Source of the DNA: Closterium sp. Naga37s-1
Lineage: Eukaryota; Streptophyta; Zygnematophyceae; Desmidiales; Closteriaceae
Assembly: GCA_947471745.1 (NCBI GenBank)
Contig: CANJKZ010000926.1
Span: 495,501-559,500 of the forward strand
Length of the DNA: 64,000 nt
Direction of reading: 5' to 3'
Shown here: in pieces, positions 39,828 to 50,208 of the stretch
Layout: the number at the start of each line of letters is the position of its first letter
Numbering within the stretch: the stretch's first letter is position 1
Position numbers and translations under genes: made by a program
The notes under the pieces: generated by a model
What the model saw: only the letters and a program-made list of their open reading frames with translations
Database searches by the model: none
What the model was told of the DNA's origin: nothing

Positions 39828-41112
39828 CTATGCTGCAACATGAAGTAACACCTGAAGAGTTGTCATCTTCGGGGTTGGGGCGAAGGTCTGGAAGAAGTCA
39901 ACTCCCTCACGCTGACTGAAGCCCCTAGCAACGTGGCGCGCCTTGACAACTGGCAGTGATCCAGGCGGCCGTTTCACCTTGAAGATCCACATTCCATCGA
40001 CTATGTTCGCCCCAGGCGGGGGAACTGCGTCAATGTAAGTGCATGTGGATCTCCAAGATGCCATCTCTGGGTCCAAGGTGCCACTGAGAGGCCCACTGCC
40101 CTAACACTGCCTCACGGTACGTGCAAGGAGTCGGTATGTCAAGGGCGTCTGGGTCTCCCTCGGGGGCTAGCAGCATGGCACAGAGGTGGAGAGAAGCGGC
40201 TGCCAAAGAACTCCAGCTCAAACTGCCTGTCCTCGAGGACGTCACAGCCAAGGGCATACTCACCCCCGGCGGACAGACGATGGGCAACCACCACGCGAGT
40301 GGCATATTCAAGGCGGCGGGTGGAGGCAAAGTCAGCGACAGCGGCAGTAAGAGCTGAGATAGACGACGGGGAGGCACGAGGGTCCGTATCAAGAGAGGCG
40401 AGAACACGGGAGACAACCGGACGGAAAGTACGGTAGTAGTCAGGGATAGGGGTAGAGGAGACAAGAAGGGATGACTCAGGAGGAGACGGGAGAACAGACG
40501 CAGGTGGAGAACGACGACGACTAGAACAAAGGAGAGCAATGCGAAGGTCGTCAACTGGAGAAGAGGAACGAGCACACGGGGGACAGGGGCGGACGCGAAA
40601 GTGCGGGACAACAGGAGGAGCGGGCTGGGAACGAGGAGGAGAGACAACAGCAGGGGACGAGTCCGGAGGAGGAAGACCGTGAGCACGAAGAGGCGGTGAG
40701 TGGTCTGAAGAGGAGGAAGGGAGACCAAGTGTCTGAAGACCACTCAAAGGCGGGAAAAGCTGCGGCAAAAGCGCCTGCTGGGGCTACTGCGACTACTGCT
40801 GCTGCCGGTGGTGCAGCTCCTGCCGCTGCAACTCCTGCTGCTGCTGCTCAAGCTCCAGAGTCTCCTGCACCAACTTCTCTTGCTCCTCGTGCGCACGCCG
40901 AGAAGCAGCCTGGAAACACGTGTCGTGACGGTGGGGAGGTGGAGGAGCCGACGACGGAGCAGTGCCACGAGCTCCAACTCCCTCAGAACGAGTACCACAA
41001 GCGCCAGTAAGACCAACTCCAGCACCCCCAGAACTGGCACCTCCAGTGCCGGTGCCTGCAGCTCCAACACCCCCAGTACTGGCAACCCCAGTGCCAGCAC
41101 CTTCAGCGCCAA
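39828..41112 (-). pseudogene. pol: copia-8 linker and RT start
   Basis: 40076-39828: DPEMASWRSTCTYIDAVPPPGANIVDGMWIFKVKRPPGSLPV, ARHVARGFSQREGVDFFQTFAPTPKMTTLQVLLHVAA. 40768-40139: the linker end GLQTLGLPSSSSDHSPP...DFASTRRLEYA...ALGCDVLEDRQFELEFF. A repetitive 'ccagcacctccagtgcc' stretch lies at 40990-41230. RT is cut before the catalytic block. Confidence 0.8.
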
Positions 41113-41195
41113 TACCCTCAGAACTAGAATTTCAGTTGCAGTACCCTCAGCTCCAGCACCCCCAGAACTAGCACCTCCAGTGGCAGTACCCTCAG

Positions 41196-42382
41196 CTATA
41201 GTACTCTCAGAACCAGCACCTCCAGCACTCGTGCCGACGCCCAGAGTCCACCAACACCCCCAGAGTCCACCGCAACCTGACGCGGTAGTGCCGACGGCTT
41301 CTGCGGTGACGGCGAGGACGACTGTGGGGAAGGAGGCGGCACTTGACGCGCGACCGAGGGGAGAGGGGTAGCGTGGGACACACCTGACAGGGCAGGACCA
41401 GGGGGGGGCGGGTGTACAGGAGGAGCGGGAGGAGGAGGAGGAGGAGAGGGGGCGAGGAAAAGGGGAGGGGGGGGAACCGGGAGACCTCGATAGGGGTACC
41501 GGGCGTAATAGGACACGAACTCGTCAAAGGTGACGTCAAGAGAGTCAAGGAACCGGTGGAGGGGCGGGTGGTAAAAGGTGTAGTCAGAGGAGCCCACCGG
41601 GAACCCAAGGAGGACACAGGGGATGGCGCGAGCCGAGAGCTTGTCCGCAGAGGTGTCGCGGACAAGTGCAAGGCATCCCCAGACACGAAACTCCGACGCA
41701 ACACCAGGGGACCTGGTCCAAAGACTCGTCGGTGAAGTCTCTGGCCGTGAGACACGAGGCCAGAGGATCAGCTGGTGGGCGGCGTAGCGGACCGCGTAGG
41801 GCCACAGAAATTGGGGCGCACGGGTATGGATCATGGAGGTGCAGGCGATCTCCATGACCAAGCCTATGCGGCGCTCAGCAACCCCATCCTGTTGTGGGGA
41901 CTCCGGAAGCGTCCAGGACTGGGTGATGCCCTGCTCGCTACAGTATCCGCGAAGAATGCCGGAGCGAATCTTCTCCCACGGTCGGAGTGAAGACAACTGA
42001 CACGACGGCCATAAGTGGTCTCAGTGTCCAACAACCACCGGATCAGCGTAGAATTCACGTCGGACTTCTTCGCCAGGGGGAACACGGTGGTGTAGCGGGA
42101 ATATTCGTCAACGACCACCAGAAAGAGGCTCTCCCTCTCGGGCCCAGGGCGTAGGGCGGGGCCCCAGACGTTCAAGTGGAGAGTCTGGAAGGGTGTGGTG
42201 GCTGGACGAAGGGAGGAGGAGTGAGGAGTGGCGCGCAGCCAACCCTCGACGCAAGGAGTGCACGGCGGTGCAGGCAAAGGAGGGAGTGACACAAAGACGC
42301 GCGGGAGACCTGAGACAAGATCCAAGCTAGCCATGCTGCGGAGGAGAGGTAGGGACGGGTGACCAAGACGGTGGTGCCACAT
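41196..42382 (-). pseudogene. pol: copia-8 integrase and GAG-pre-integrase
   Basis: 42382-41864: MWHHRLGHPSLPLLRSM...CTPCVEG, LNVWGPALRPGPERESLFLVVVDEYSRYTTVFPL, then LHSDRGRRFAPAF where relatives read LHSDRGGEF; a frame change follows. 41996-41196: TLPESPQQDGVAERRIGLVMEIACTSMIHTRAPQFLWPYAVRYAAHQ, VWGCLALVRDTSADKLSARAIPCVLLGFPVGSSDYTFYHPPLHR. SPQQN is changed to SPQQD. Confidence 0.82.
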
Positions 42383-42734
42383 GAATGTCAGGTGGGTGAG
42401 CGACCGAGAGGAGCACGACGCAGCAACCTGACTGGACGCATCTACCGGACTAGACGCAATTACCTAGGGAGACGAAGTGTGCAGTGTGAAGAGACCAAAG
42501 CGGCCTGGCCCCCGGCTAAACGTGGCCAGTGGAGCGTAGGTGTCACCGTCGACACAGGTCCCGTCATGCTCAAACCAAGGAAACCAGACGCCGACGTGGC
42601 GGTCCTGAAGTTATCCAACACCCACCAGGTTCCTGGAGAACGAGGGTCTGTGGAGACCAGCGAGGACACCAGAGGGGAGAGCCGGGCACGGGAGTGTGGT
42701 AGAGCTGCGTGCAACTGCTGGTCCTGAAGTAGAA

Positions 42735-43103
42735 TCAGCCAGTGCAACAGGAACCGGAGCGTGTCCTGTGGTCGCGAAAGAAGTACTGAGACACGCCAGA
42801 GTCCAGCGTGAGCGAAGCCTCAGCCGAAGGTGTACTTGGGCTAGTAGTTACACAAGCACCTACACTAGAAGCACAAGCACCTACACTAGCAACAGGCAAA
42901 GAACCTAGTCTACCAACATGCGAGCAAACGGATTCAGCAGCACTATAGTCCACATTGGCATACATCACAGAGGCAGATTGCAAGGCAACAAACCACTCTA
43001 CTGCATACATCTGAAACAACGATGGGCCAAGAGAAAGAGCCAGCGGGCCCAGTCGCCGTACTCCACGCGAAGGCGGTCCGTGAGCTGTGCAAAGCACTGT
43101 CAA
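42735..43103 (-). pseudogene. pol: copia-8 protease
   Basis: VMYANVDYSAAESVCSHVGRLGSLPVASVGACASS...SAEASLTLDSGVSQYFFRD. The active site reads LDSGVS. Compared with copy 2 (61010-61399) this copy lacks 6 bp before LDSGVS and 15 bp near 43055. Copia-3 supports the longer versions, so copy 1 carries the deletions. Confidence 0.8.
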
Positions 43104-43116
43104 GGAGGGTGAGTGC

Positions 43117-43248
43117 TGTCAAACCATATCTGTGCTAGTTGTGTGTAGGCTATAGTGGGGTAGCCCATGTGGGGTACAACCCAAGATTAGGGTTAGTACT
43201 TGTACCCACAATTCATTCAATGCAACCATTCCTGCTTGTATCTTGACA
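43117..43248 (+). repeat. copia-9 5' LTR
   Basis: 132 bp, TGTCAAACC...TATCTTGACA. It contains GTAGGCTATAGTGGGG, GGGGTACAACCC and ATTAGGGTTAG, the shared core with telobox. Confidence 0.85.
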
Positions 43249-44175
43249 TGGTTTCAGAGAAGTAGGTCCGTAGGACCGTTTTTTTTCCGGGCCCACCATA
43301 CTTAGCTTCCGACTGCGGTTACCGCGTTACCCCACTACCTTGCGTCGCGCTGCCCTGCGCACGCCCTGCCTTGCCCCGCGTCGCGCTGCCTCGCGCACGC
43401 CCTCCCTTGCGCCAGCGCCCTGCCCTGCGCCAGTGCCCTGCCCTGTGCCAGCGCCCTGCCCTGCGCCGGCGCCCTGCCCTGCGCCAGCGCCCTGCCCTGC
43501 GCCAGCGCCCTGCCCTGCGCCAGCGCCCTGCCCTGCGCCGGCGCCCTGCCCTGCGCCAGCGCCCTGCCCTGCGCCAGCGCCCTGCCCTGCGCCAGCGCCC
43601 TGCCCTACGCCCGCGCTGCAGCCCTGCGAGTCGCGCCCTACGGCAGCCCGCGCGTCGCGCGCTGCTGCCCCGCGCGTCGTGCCCTACGGCAGCCCAAGAG
43701 TCGCGCGCTGCTGCCTCGCGCGTCGCGCTCTACTGCAGCCCGCGCGTCGCGCTCTGCTGCAGCCCGCGCGTCGCGCCCTAAGGCAGCCCGTCGCGTCGCG
43801 CTCTGCTGCCCCTCGCGTCACGCACTGCTGCAGCCTGCGCCAGCGCCCTGCCCTGCGCGCGCTGTCGCCCTGCCCTGCGCCAGCGCCCTGCCCTGCGCCC
43901 GCGCCCTGCCCTGCGCCAGCGCCCTGCCCTGCGCCAGCGCCCTGCTAAACCCTAAATATTTTTTTTTTTTTTTTTTTTTAAAAGGGCCCTAGGTGCTTTT
44001 GCCCTAGGAGCTACTGCCTGCTGCTGCCTGCTACTGCCCTGCTGTGGCCGCGCGCCGCCCTGCTCTGGCTGCACGCCGCCCTGCTCTGGCCGCGCGCCGC
44101 CCTGCTGCTCTTACTGCTGCTACTGCCTTCACTCCGTACTGCCCTAGAGGTCGCGCTCCTCCTAGCTTGCCCGCC
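43249..44175 (+). other. copia-9 primer site and tandem-repeat leader
   Basis: TGGTTTCAGAGAAGTAGG at 43249 is the primer site. From 43400 to 43610, and again from 43838 to 43945, there are 18-bp units GCCCTGCCCTGCGCCAGC, with slight variants and different copy number in the two duplication copies. A run of 20 or more T follows CTAAACCCTAAAT at 43948. The Pro/Ala/Arg ORFs over these repeats are treated as artefacts. Confidence 0.8.
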
Positions 44176-45792
44176 ATGACTTCACTTTGTCGAACCGGTG
44201 GGAGTGGTGACGGCGGTGGTGGCAGCAGTGGGAGTGGTGGCGGCCGTAGTAGCAGTCACTGTGACGCTGTTTGGTGCGGAGTGTCTGGCGGAGGCCAGAT
44301 GCAACTACGGCGGCGTCCGACCCTTACGCCTCGGCAGCTTCGTGAGTGGCTTTGCCAGCGTGGGCCGTCTCCGAGTCCGGGTCGCTGCCCGTACGTCATT
44401 CGCACAGGTCGTCGAGCTGGTGAGACCTGTGGGACACCTGGTCAGGCACAGTCCCGCTGCTTCGCCTATTTGACTGACGCCTGGCGCACAGAGTTTGGCG
44501 ACGAGGCTGAGATCCCCCCCTGGCTTGAGCTGCTTAGGTCGGGTGTTGCTGTCTTTGCTTTAGACTATGACGCCATCCTTACTGCCATGTCTGCTTTGCC
44601 TGGTGGTGCTGAGAGTGCCTGTCACCTGTGTGTGCAGTACGACCCCGGTATAGAGGTTGCTGCTCTAGGTGCTAGTGAGGCTGCTGCCTTAGGTGCTAAC
44701 GAGTCTGCTTCCTCATGTACTGCGCCTGCTGAGGCCTTGCACACCTTCACGCTTGACTCAGGTGCTTCCCGCTGCTTCTTCCGTGACAGTACTGCACTCA
44801 CACCACTCCCTGCACCTGTTGCAATCTCTCTGGCTGACCCCTCAGGGGGCCCAGTTCTTGCACGGTCCACCACTGTGCTTCCGTGCCCGGCGGTTCCGTC
44901 TGGCTCACTGACAGGCTTCCACCTCCCCTCGTTCTCTACGAACTTGGTGAGCAACGCAGTTCTCCAGGACCAGTGGGTTGACACCTTTACCCCTGGAGGA
45001 CAGCGTGTGGCGATCTGTACGTGCTCGAGGACCGGCCGCCACCTGGCCACGTTTACCCGTCGGCCAGGGTCGAGTCTTTACACACTGACGACTGCGCCTC
45101 CTCAGGTAGCTGCTACTGGTCAGGTTTCTGCGTCAGGTCAGGTAGCCTCCCCTTGTGAGTGTCGCTCCCTGTCGCACCAGACTCTTCTCCGGCACCACCG
45201 CGTGGGTCACCCCTCCTTGCCACGTCTCCGTGGCATGCACCGTCGCCTCCTTGTGTCTGGCCTTCCCGAGTCTCTCCCTCCCCTCCCTGCCTCGCCTGCG
45301 CCGCCCTGCCTCCCTTGCGTCGAGGGGCGGCAGCGCGCCGCTCCTCACTCCTCCTCGTTTCCCCCGACAGAGGCTCCTCTGCAGACCCTCCACCTGGACG
45401 TGTGGGGCCCAGCCCGCGTTCGTGGACAGGGCGGTGAGCGGTACTTTCTGCTGGTTGTCGACGACTACTCGCGTTACACCACGGTCTTCCCCTTGCGCAC
45501 CAAGGGTGAGGTCCCTGCTGTCCTGATCCCTTGGATCCGAGCAGTTCGTCTCCGGCTCCACCCCAGGTTCCGCCAGGACCTTCCTGTCCTGCGTCTGCAC
45601 TCTGACAGAGGTGGTGAGTTCACCTCCGACCTCTTGCGGGCCTTCTGTCAGGGGGAGGGCATCGAGCAGTCGTTCACGCTTCCGGGCTCACCGCAGCAAA
45701 ATGGGGTTGCTGAGCGCCGCATTGGCTTAGTCATGGAGGTCGCTCGTACCTCCTTGATCCATGCGGCGGCTCCCCATTTTCTTTGTCCCTGA
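44176..45792 (+). pseudogene. pol: copia-9 gag C-terminus, protease and integrase
   Basis: One open frame from ATG 44176. Gly/Ser-rich start, TPRQLREWL, Cys motif CPYVIRTGRRAGETCG...SRCF (44386-44460; the His of the motif is absent), LELLRSGVAVFALDYDAILTAM, TLDSGASRCFFRD (protease), RHHRVGHPSLPRLRGM...CLPCVEG, LDVWGPARVRGQGGERYFLLVVDDYSRY, LHSDRGGEFTSDLL, SPQQNGVAERRIG (catalytic D, D, E), IHAAAPHFL. Then about 200 bp are missing at 45781 and the frame ends in TGA at 45790. Confidence 0.88.
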
Positions 45793-46151
45793 CGCGCCTG
45801 GCTGGCAGTTTTACCACCCCACCTCGCGCCGTGTCTTCCCCTCTCAGGACGTCACCTTTGACGAGGCGGTTCCTTTCTACCGTCTCTTCCCCTACCGCAC
45901 TGCGCCTCTCCCTCCCCCGCCGCTTTTCCTCGCTCCAGGTCCCCCTCCGGTAGACCCCCTCCCCCCTCAGGGTCCTGCTCCTTCAGGTGTCTCTCAGGTA
46001 GACCCGCCCCCCTTGGCTGAGCCTGTAGAGGTCACTAGCGACTCAGGTGCTGCTGCGGGAGGTGCTGCTGGGGGTGGTGCTTCTGGGGGTGCTGAGCCTG
46101 CGCGTGAGGTGCCGGGGAGTGCGGAGCCTGGGGGTGCTGAGCCTGCGGGGG
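45793..46151 (+). pseudogene. pol: copia-9 integrase end and linker, cut
   Basis: In another frame: PDAPGWQFYHPTSRRVFPSQDVTFDEAVPFYRLFPYRTAPLPPPPLFLAPGPPPVDPLPPQG, then AGGAAGGGASGGAEPARE and GSAEPGGAEP of the linker, until the duplication junction at 46151/46152. Confidence 0.85.
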
Positions 46152-48156
46152 GAGCCATCCGCATTACGCCACGATAGTGTGGGACAGCGCTCAGCTGAGG
46201 CCAGCGATAGCGCCACCCAGACCATGCCGGGTATGGAGCGAAGTCCATCGTCACGTCAGTATTGCGGCACTCGTCGGCAACAACGACATTGGTGAGCCGA
46301 TGCCACTCAAGCCACAGCGCCCGGTCTGTTTCGATCCTAGCCAGCGTGGAGGTCCGACGGTTCAATCGTGGGTGTACACGATGAACGTTTTTGTTTACGC
46401 GAAATACGTCACGTCGAATGCAGCAAATATTTGGTACGCCGTCTCATTGCTATGTGGGCCCGCCATGGACTGGTGGCGAGTTATCGTAACCTCGCCGAGC
46501 GACTACGAGCCACTGACGCAAAGGGAAAGGCCATCGGAGCCAGCTGTCACCTGGAGTTCGTTTTGCGAAGTCGCCCAATTCTGCACGTGGGATGCGTAGT
46601 GCGCAGGGCTATGGGCGCGCTTCGAGCCGATCACGGCTTCAATAACAGCACGCCAGAAGCTGCGCACTTGGCGACAGCTTGGGTCGGTTCAAGGCTGCAC
46701 CGGCGGTTTTCTTGCGCTATGTGAACAGATCGGCTGCATGCACGAAGCGGAGCGAGTGGATCGTTACGTCAGCGGCTTGAAGCCGGAAATCGTGCAGGAA
46801 ATTCTCCTATGCAAGGTCTCTAACTTCAATGATATCATGGCGCTCCGAGAAAATTCACATATTGCACCGCCCATGGCCGGAGTCCTACTACTACGGACAA
46901 CGTACTCGGGGAACGAGGGAGCACGACACGGTACATGCCTGTTGCGACGAATGCCGCTGTCACGCCATCTTGGGGACGCTGCTTCGCGTGCAACTGGCCG
47001 GGCCATCGCAAGAGCGAATGATCAGAGGAGTTCAAGTGCCGAGGAGAAGAGAAAGGGAGAGAGTCTGGGAGGCAGGGAAACGCCAGCTGTCAGTAGAGTA
47101 CGGGCCCACTACTGACGAGACTCACTGGTCGCCCAACCGTGCTGACCCTCACCGAGTGACTGTACCGATTCACACAATCGATCGGGCTCGGCTGAATAAG
47201 GAGGGTACAACGACAGATTGCCGAGTACTGGTTCACGGGAAAATACAGGAGACAGCAGTGAACGTTTTTATTGACGCAGGGGCTAGCCACGGCTTAGTTA
47301 ATACCGCGAATGCAAGAAAACTACAACTGACACGTAGCCGCTGCCTACTAGAGACGATGCATGGTTGGTTGACGGCACGCTACTGGCAATAGGGGAGAAA
47401 GTGGAGAGAGTGAAGATTCTCTATGGGGGGATGCTCGGATTTACACAGAAAATTCTCTCGACAACGCTGGATGGGACTGGCATTTTAGTGGGACGTTATT
47501 GGCTGCGACGGTATAACCTTCAAATGGACTGGACGACAGGCAGATGCACTGTGCAAAGCGGCCGTAACTGGCTCGCGCTACCTCGCTTGCAAGTCGCCTG
47601 AGTCTTCAACGGTCCACGTGAATGCCATCACAATGAAACGGGCCGTCGCTTCAGGAGCTGACGTGTACGCCGTGGACATCACGGAAGTGGAAGAAGCCGA
47701 GAAGCCGAGTGGTTTTCAGACACTTCTGGCAGCCGTACAGCCCGAACTACGGGAATTACTGAAACGGTACCCCGTAATTTTTACCGACGACTTACCGGAG
47801 GGACTGCCACCTCATAGAGTTGCAACCGGGGGCACATCTGACTGTACAGCGAAAATTTGGACTGACACAGCCCGAGCCGGAGGAGCACAGGACGCAGTTA
47901 GATTATTTGTTAGAAAGAATGTGTATCAGGCCGAGTTTGTCGCTGTTCGACGCACCGATACTGTTTACGCGAAGAAAGGCAGAGGTTTTTGGCATGTGCA
48001 TAGATTACCGAGCAATGGACATGGTTACCGTCAAGTCGCAATATCTCATCCCCGCGCCGACGAACTGATTGACCGACTGCAAACAACTAGGGTTTTCTCG
48101 AAGATCGACTTACGCGGCGGCTACCACCAAATCCGAGTCGAACCAACACACCGCGA
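46152..48156 (+). mobile_element. Ty3/gypsy element, 5' part, duplication copy 2
   Basis: Repeats 27861-29865 at offset 18291. The LTR and the first 200 bp of gag are missing because the duplicated unit starts inside gag. It holds the gag core (VCFDPSQRGGPTVQSW), protease with DAGAS (GASHGLVN here, GASHSLVN in copy 1) and RT to HQIRVEPTHRE. The same frameshifts as in copy 1 show that the decay preceded the duplication. Confidence 0.9.
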
Positions 48157-49193
48157 GTGTCAGCAGTGGCAAAGACCAAGTCGTCGACGTACACAAGGAC
48201 GTAGAACGGCGGCAGCGAAGTGTCGGTGCGTAGAAACAGCGACGGGTCAGCAGTCGAAGGAGCAAACCCAAGAGCCGCAAGCGTCGTCCTCAGTGTGTCG
48301 TGCCACTTGCGAGGCGCCTGGCGGAGACCGTAGACTGGCCGCCGGAGGCTCCACTGGGTACCAGGAGGAAACGACCCAGTGAAGCCAGGTGGGCGGCGCA
48401 GCCAGATCTCCTCGTGCAGGCTGCCCTGTAGGAAAGGAGTGCTGAAGTCAAGAGAGTGAAGCTCGTAGTCACGCTGAGCGGCGACGTGCAGCAGAACCCG
48501 AAGAGTGGTCATCTTCGGGGTAGGGGAGAAGGTCTGGAAGAAGTCAACTCCCTGTCGCTGACTGAAGCCTCGTGCAACGTAACGCGCCTTGAAGACAGGC
48601 GGAGAACCCGGCGGCCGCTTCACCCTGAAAATCCACATGCCACTGACGATGTTCGCCCCAGGTGGGGGAACCTCGTCGACGTAAGTGCCTGTGGACTTCC
48701 AGGATGCCATCTCTGCGTCCATGGCTGTCTGCCACTGAGAGGAGTAGGGACCCTCTATCGCCTCTGCGTAAGAGCGCGGAGTCGGGATGCCTGGTGCATC
48801 CGGGTCTCCCTCAGGTGCAATCAGGATGGACACGAGATGAGGTACAGCAGCTGCAAAACACTCAAAGTCCTCCTGCCTGTCCTCAAGGACGTCCGTGCCA
48901 AGAGCACACTCACCCCCGACGGACGGAGGACAGACAGACTCAGACTCAGCAACAAGACTAGCGGCGTAGTCGAGACGACACGCAGCAGCAAAGTCAACAA
49001 GCTCAGCAACAAGGGCAGACGCAGCAGTAGACTCGAACGAAGGGTCAGTGACAACAGTGGCGAAACGACGCGTGACAGTAGGACTGGCAGCACGAGCAAG
49101 GTCTGACGGCGGGTCAGGGACGTCAGGAAGAGAGGACGCAGGAGGAGACGGCAGAAGGACACGCTGTGGAGCAGTGGAAGGACGAAGTGCCAT
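48157..49193 (-). pseudogene. pol: copia-7 reverse transcriptase, truncated, copy 2
   Basis: Same frame and end point as 29866-30902: AMDAEMASWKSTGTYV, MWIFRVKRPPGSPPV (copy 1 has KRLPGSPPV), ARGFSQRQGVDFF, LDFSTPFLQG, YVDDLVFATADT. Copy 2 keeps the family-typical Pro, so the change is in copy 1. Confidence 0.88.
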
Positions 49194-50208
49194 CTGGTGC
49201 GTGCCTGGGACAGGGGGAGGACGCTGACGCGGAACACGACGACCAGTGCAAACAGCGCGAACAGGCGACGCAGGACGAGACTCAGGCTCACGACACTCCG
49301 TAAGACCTCTAGTCGTCCCAGAGTAAGGAGAAGGACCAGGCAGTGGAGAGGCTGGCTGTAACTGCGACTGCGACTGGTCAGGCGGTGGACATAGTAAGGG
49401 AGGAGTAGGACCAGTAGAAGGCGGGAGGCCAAGAACCTGCTGAAGGAGTGGAACGAAGTACGGCCGCGGCCGCGCAGCGCCTCCAGAACCAGCAGAGACA
49501 GCACCAGTACCCCCAGCTCCAGGGTCTCCAGCTCCAATATCCGAAGCACCACCAGCTCCAGCACCTCCAGCAGCAACAGCTCCAGCGCCTCCAGCTCCAA
49601 CTCCTGCAGCACCACCAGCTCCAGCAGCTCCAGTACCTCCAGTACGAGCACCTCCGGGACCAGTGGCTCCAGCACCTCCAGCAGCTCCAGCACCAGCAGC
49701 TCCAGTACCTCCAGTATGAGCACCTCCGGCAGCTCCAGCACCAGCAGGACCTCCAGCAGCACCAGCTCCAGCAGCACCTCCAGCTCCAGCAGCTCCAGTA
49801 CCTCCAGTACGAGCACCTCCGGGACCAGCGGCTCCAGCACCTCCAGCAGCTCCAGCACCAGCAGTACCTCCAGCTCCAGCAGCACCTCCAGCGGTAGGCC
49901 CCCCAGCTCCAGGAGCACGGCTTCAGCGCCGAGCAAACCACTTGCGCAGCTGCGGTGGAGAGAGTGGCTCCCGCCGTGACAAGACACCCGGAGGACCTCC
50001 AGAGGACAAAGTACCTCCAAGATCAGCTCGCTCAGGCTCAGCACCCCCAGGCTCAGCACCCCCAGACTCAGCACCCTCAAGCTCAGCACCCCCAGGCTCC
50101 GCACACTCAGACTCAGCACCCCCAGACTCAGCACCCCCAGGCCCAACCCCTGGCTCAGCACCTCCAGGCCCCGCACCCGCTGGCTCAGCACCCCTAGACG
50201 CAGCACCC

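Larger units (their letters stand above)
39806..43116 (-). mobile_element. copia-8: copia truncated at both ends
   Basis: Minus strand. It begins inside RT (LLHVAA) at 39806, directly against non-copia sequence, and ends at 43116 in the Gag C-terminus where copia-9 inserted. Linker, integrase, GAG-pre-integrase and protease are present in between. The subfamily is that of copia-3/6 (VMYANVDYSAAES, SQYFFRD). Its gag and 5' LTR should lie on the far side of copia-9, outside the duplicated unit. Confidence 0.88.
27861..46151. repeat. 18.3-kb direct duplication, copy 1
   Basis: The unit starts inside the gypsy gag (GAGCCATCCG at 27861) and ends inside the copia-9 pol linker at 46151. The next base (46152) starts the second copy with the same GAGCCATCCG. 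It contains the gypsy remainder, copia-7, the 38-39.8 kb spacer, copia-8 and most of copia-9. Copy offset is 18291 bp at the left and 18273-18296 bp further right because of small indels. Confidence 0.97.
43117..46151 (+). mobile_element. copia-9: plus-strand copia nested in copia-8, cut at the duplication junction
   Basis: 5' LTR 43117-43248 (132 bp), primer site TGGTTTCAGAGAAG (43249), repetitive leader, then an open frame from 44176 that begins in the Gly-rich end of Gag, so the N-terminal Gag domain has been deleted. It continues through protease and integrase to a deletion at about 45781. It ends at 46151, where gypsy gag of duplication copy 2 begins. Confidence 0.92.

Noticed and set aside
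43340..43948. 202-codon Pro/Ala/Cys ORF over the 18-bp repeat
   Set aside because: 18-bp units keep every frame open. It lies between primer site and gag of copia-9 and varies in unit number between copies.
43940..43985. Telomere or interstitial telomeric repeat (CTAAACCCTAAA)
   Set aside because: Only about one and a half repeat units, followed by a T-run; too short to call telomeric.
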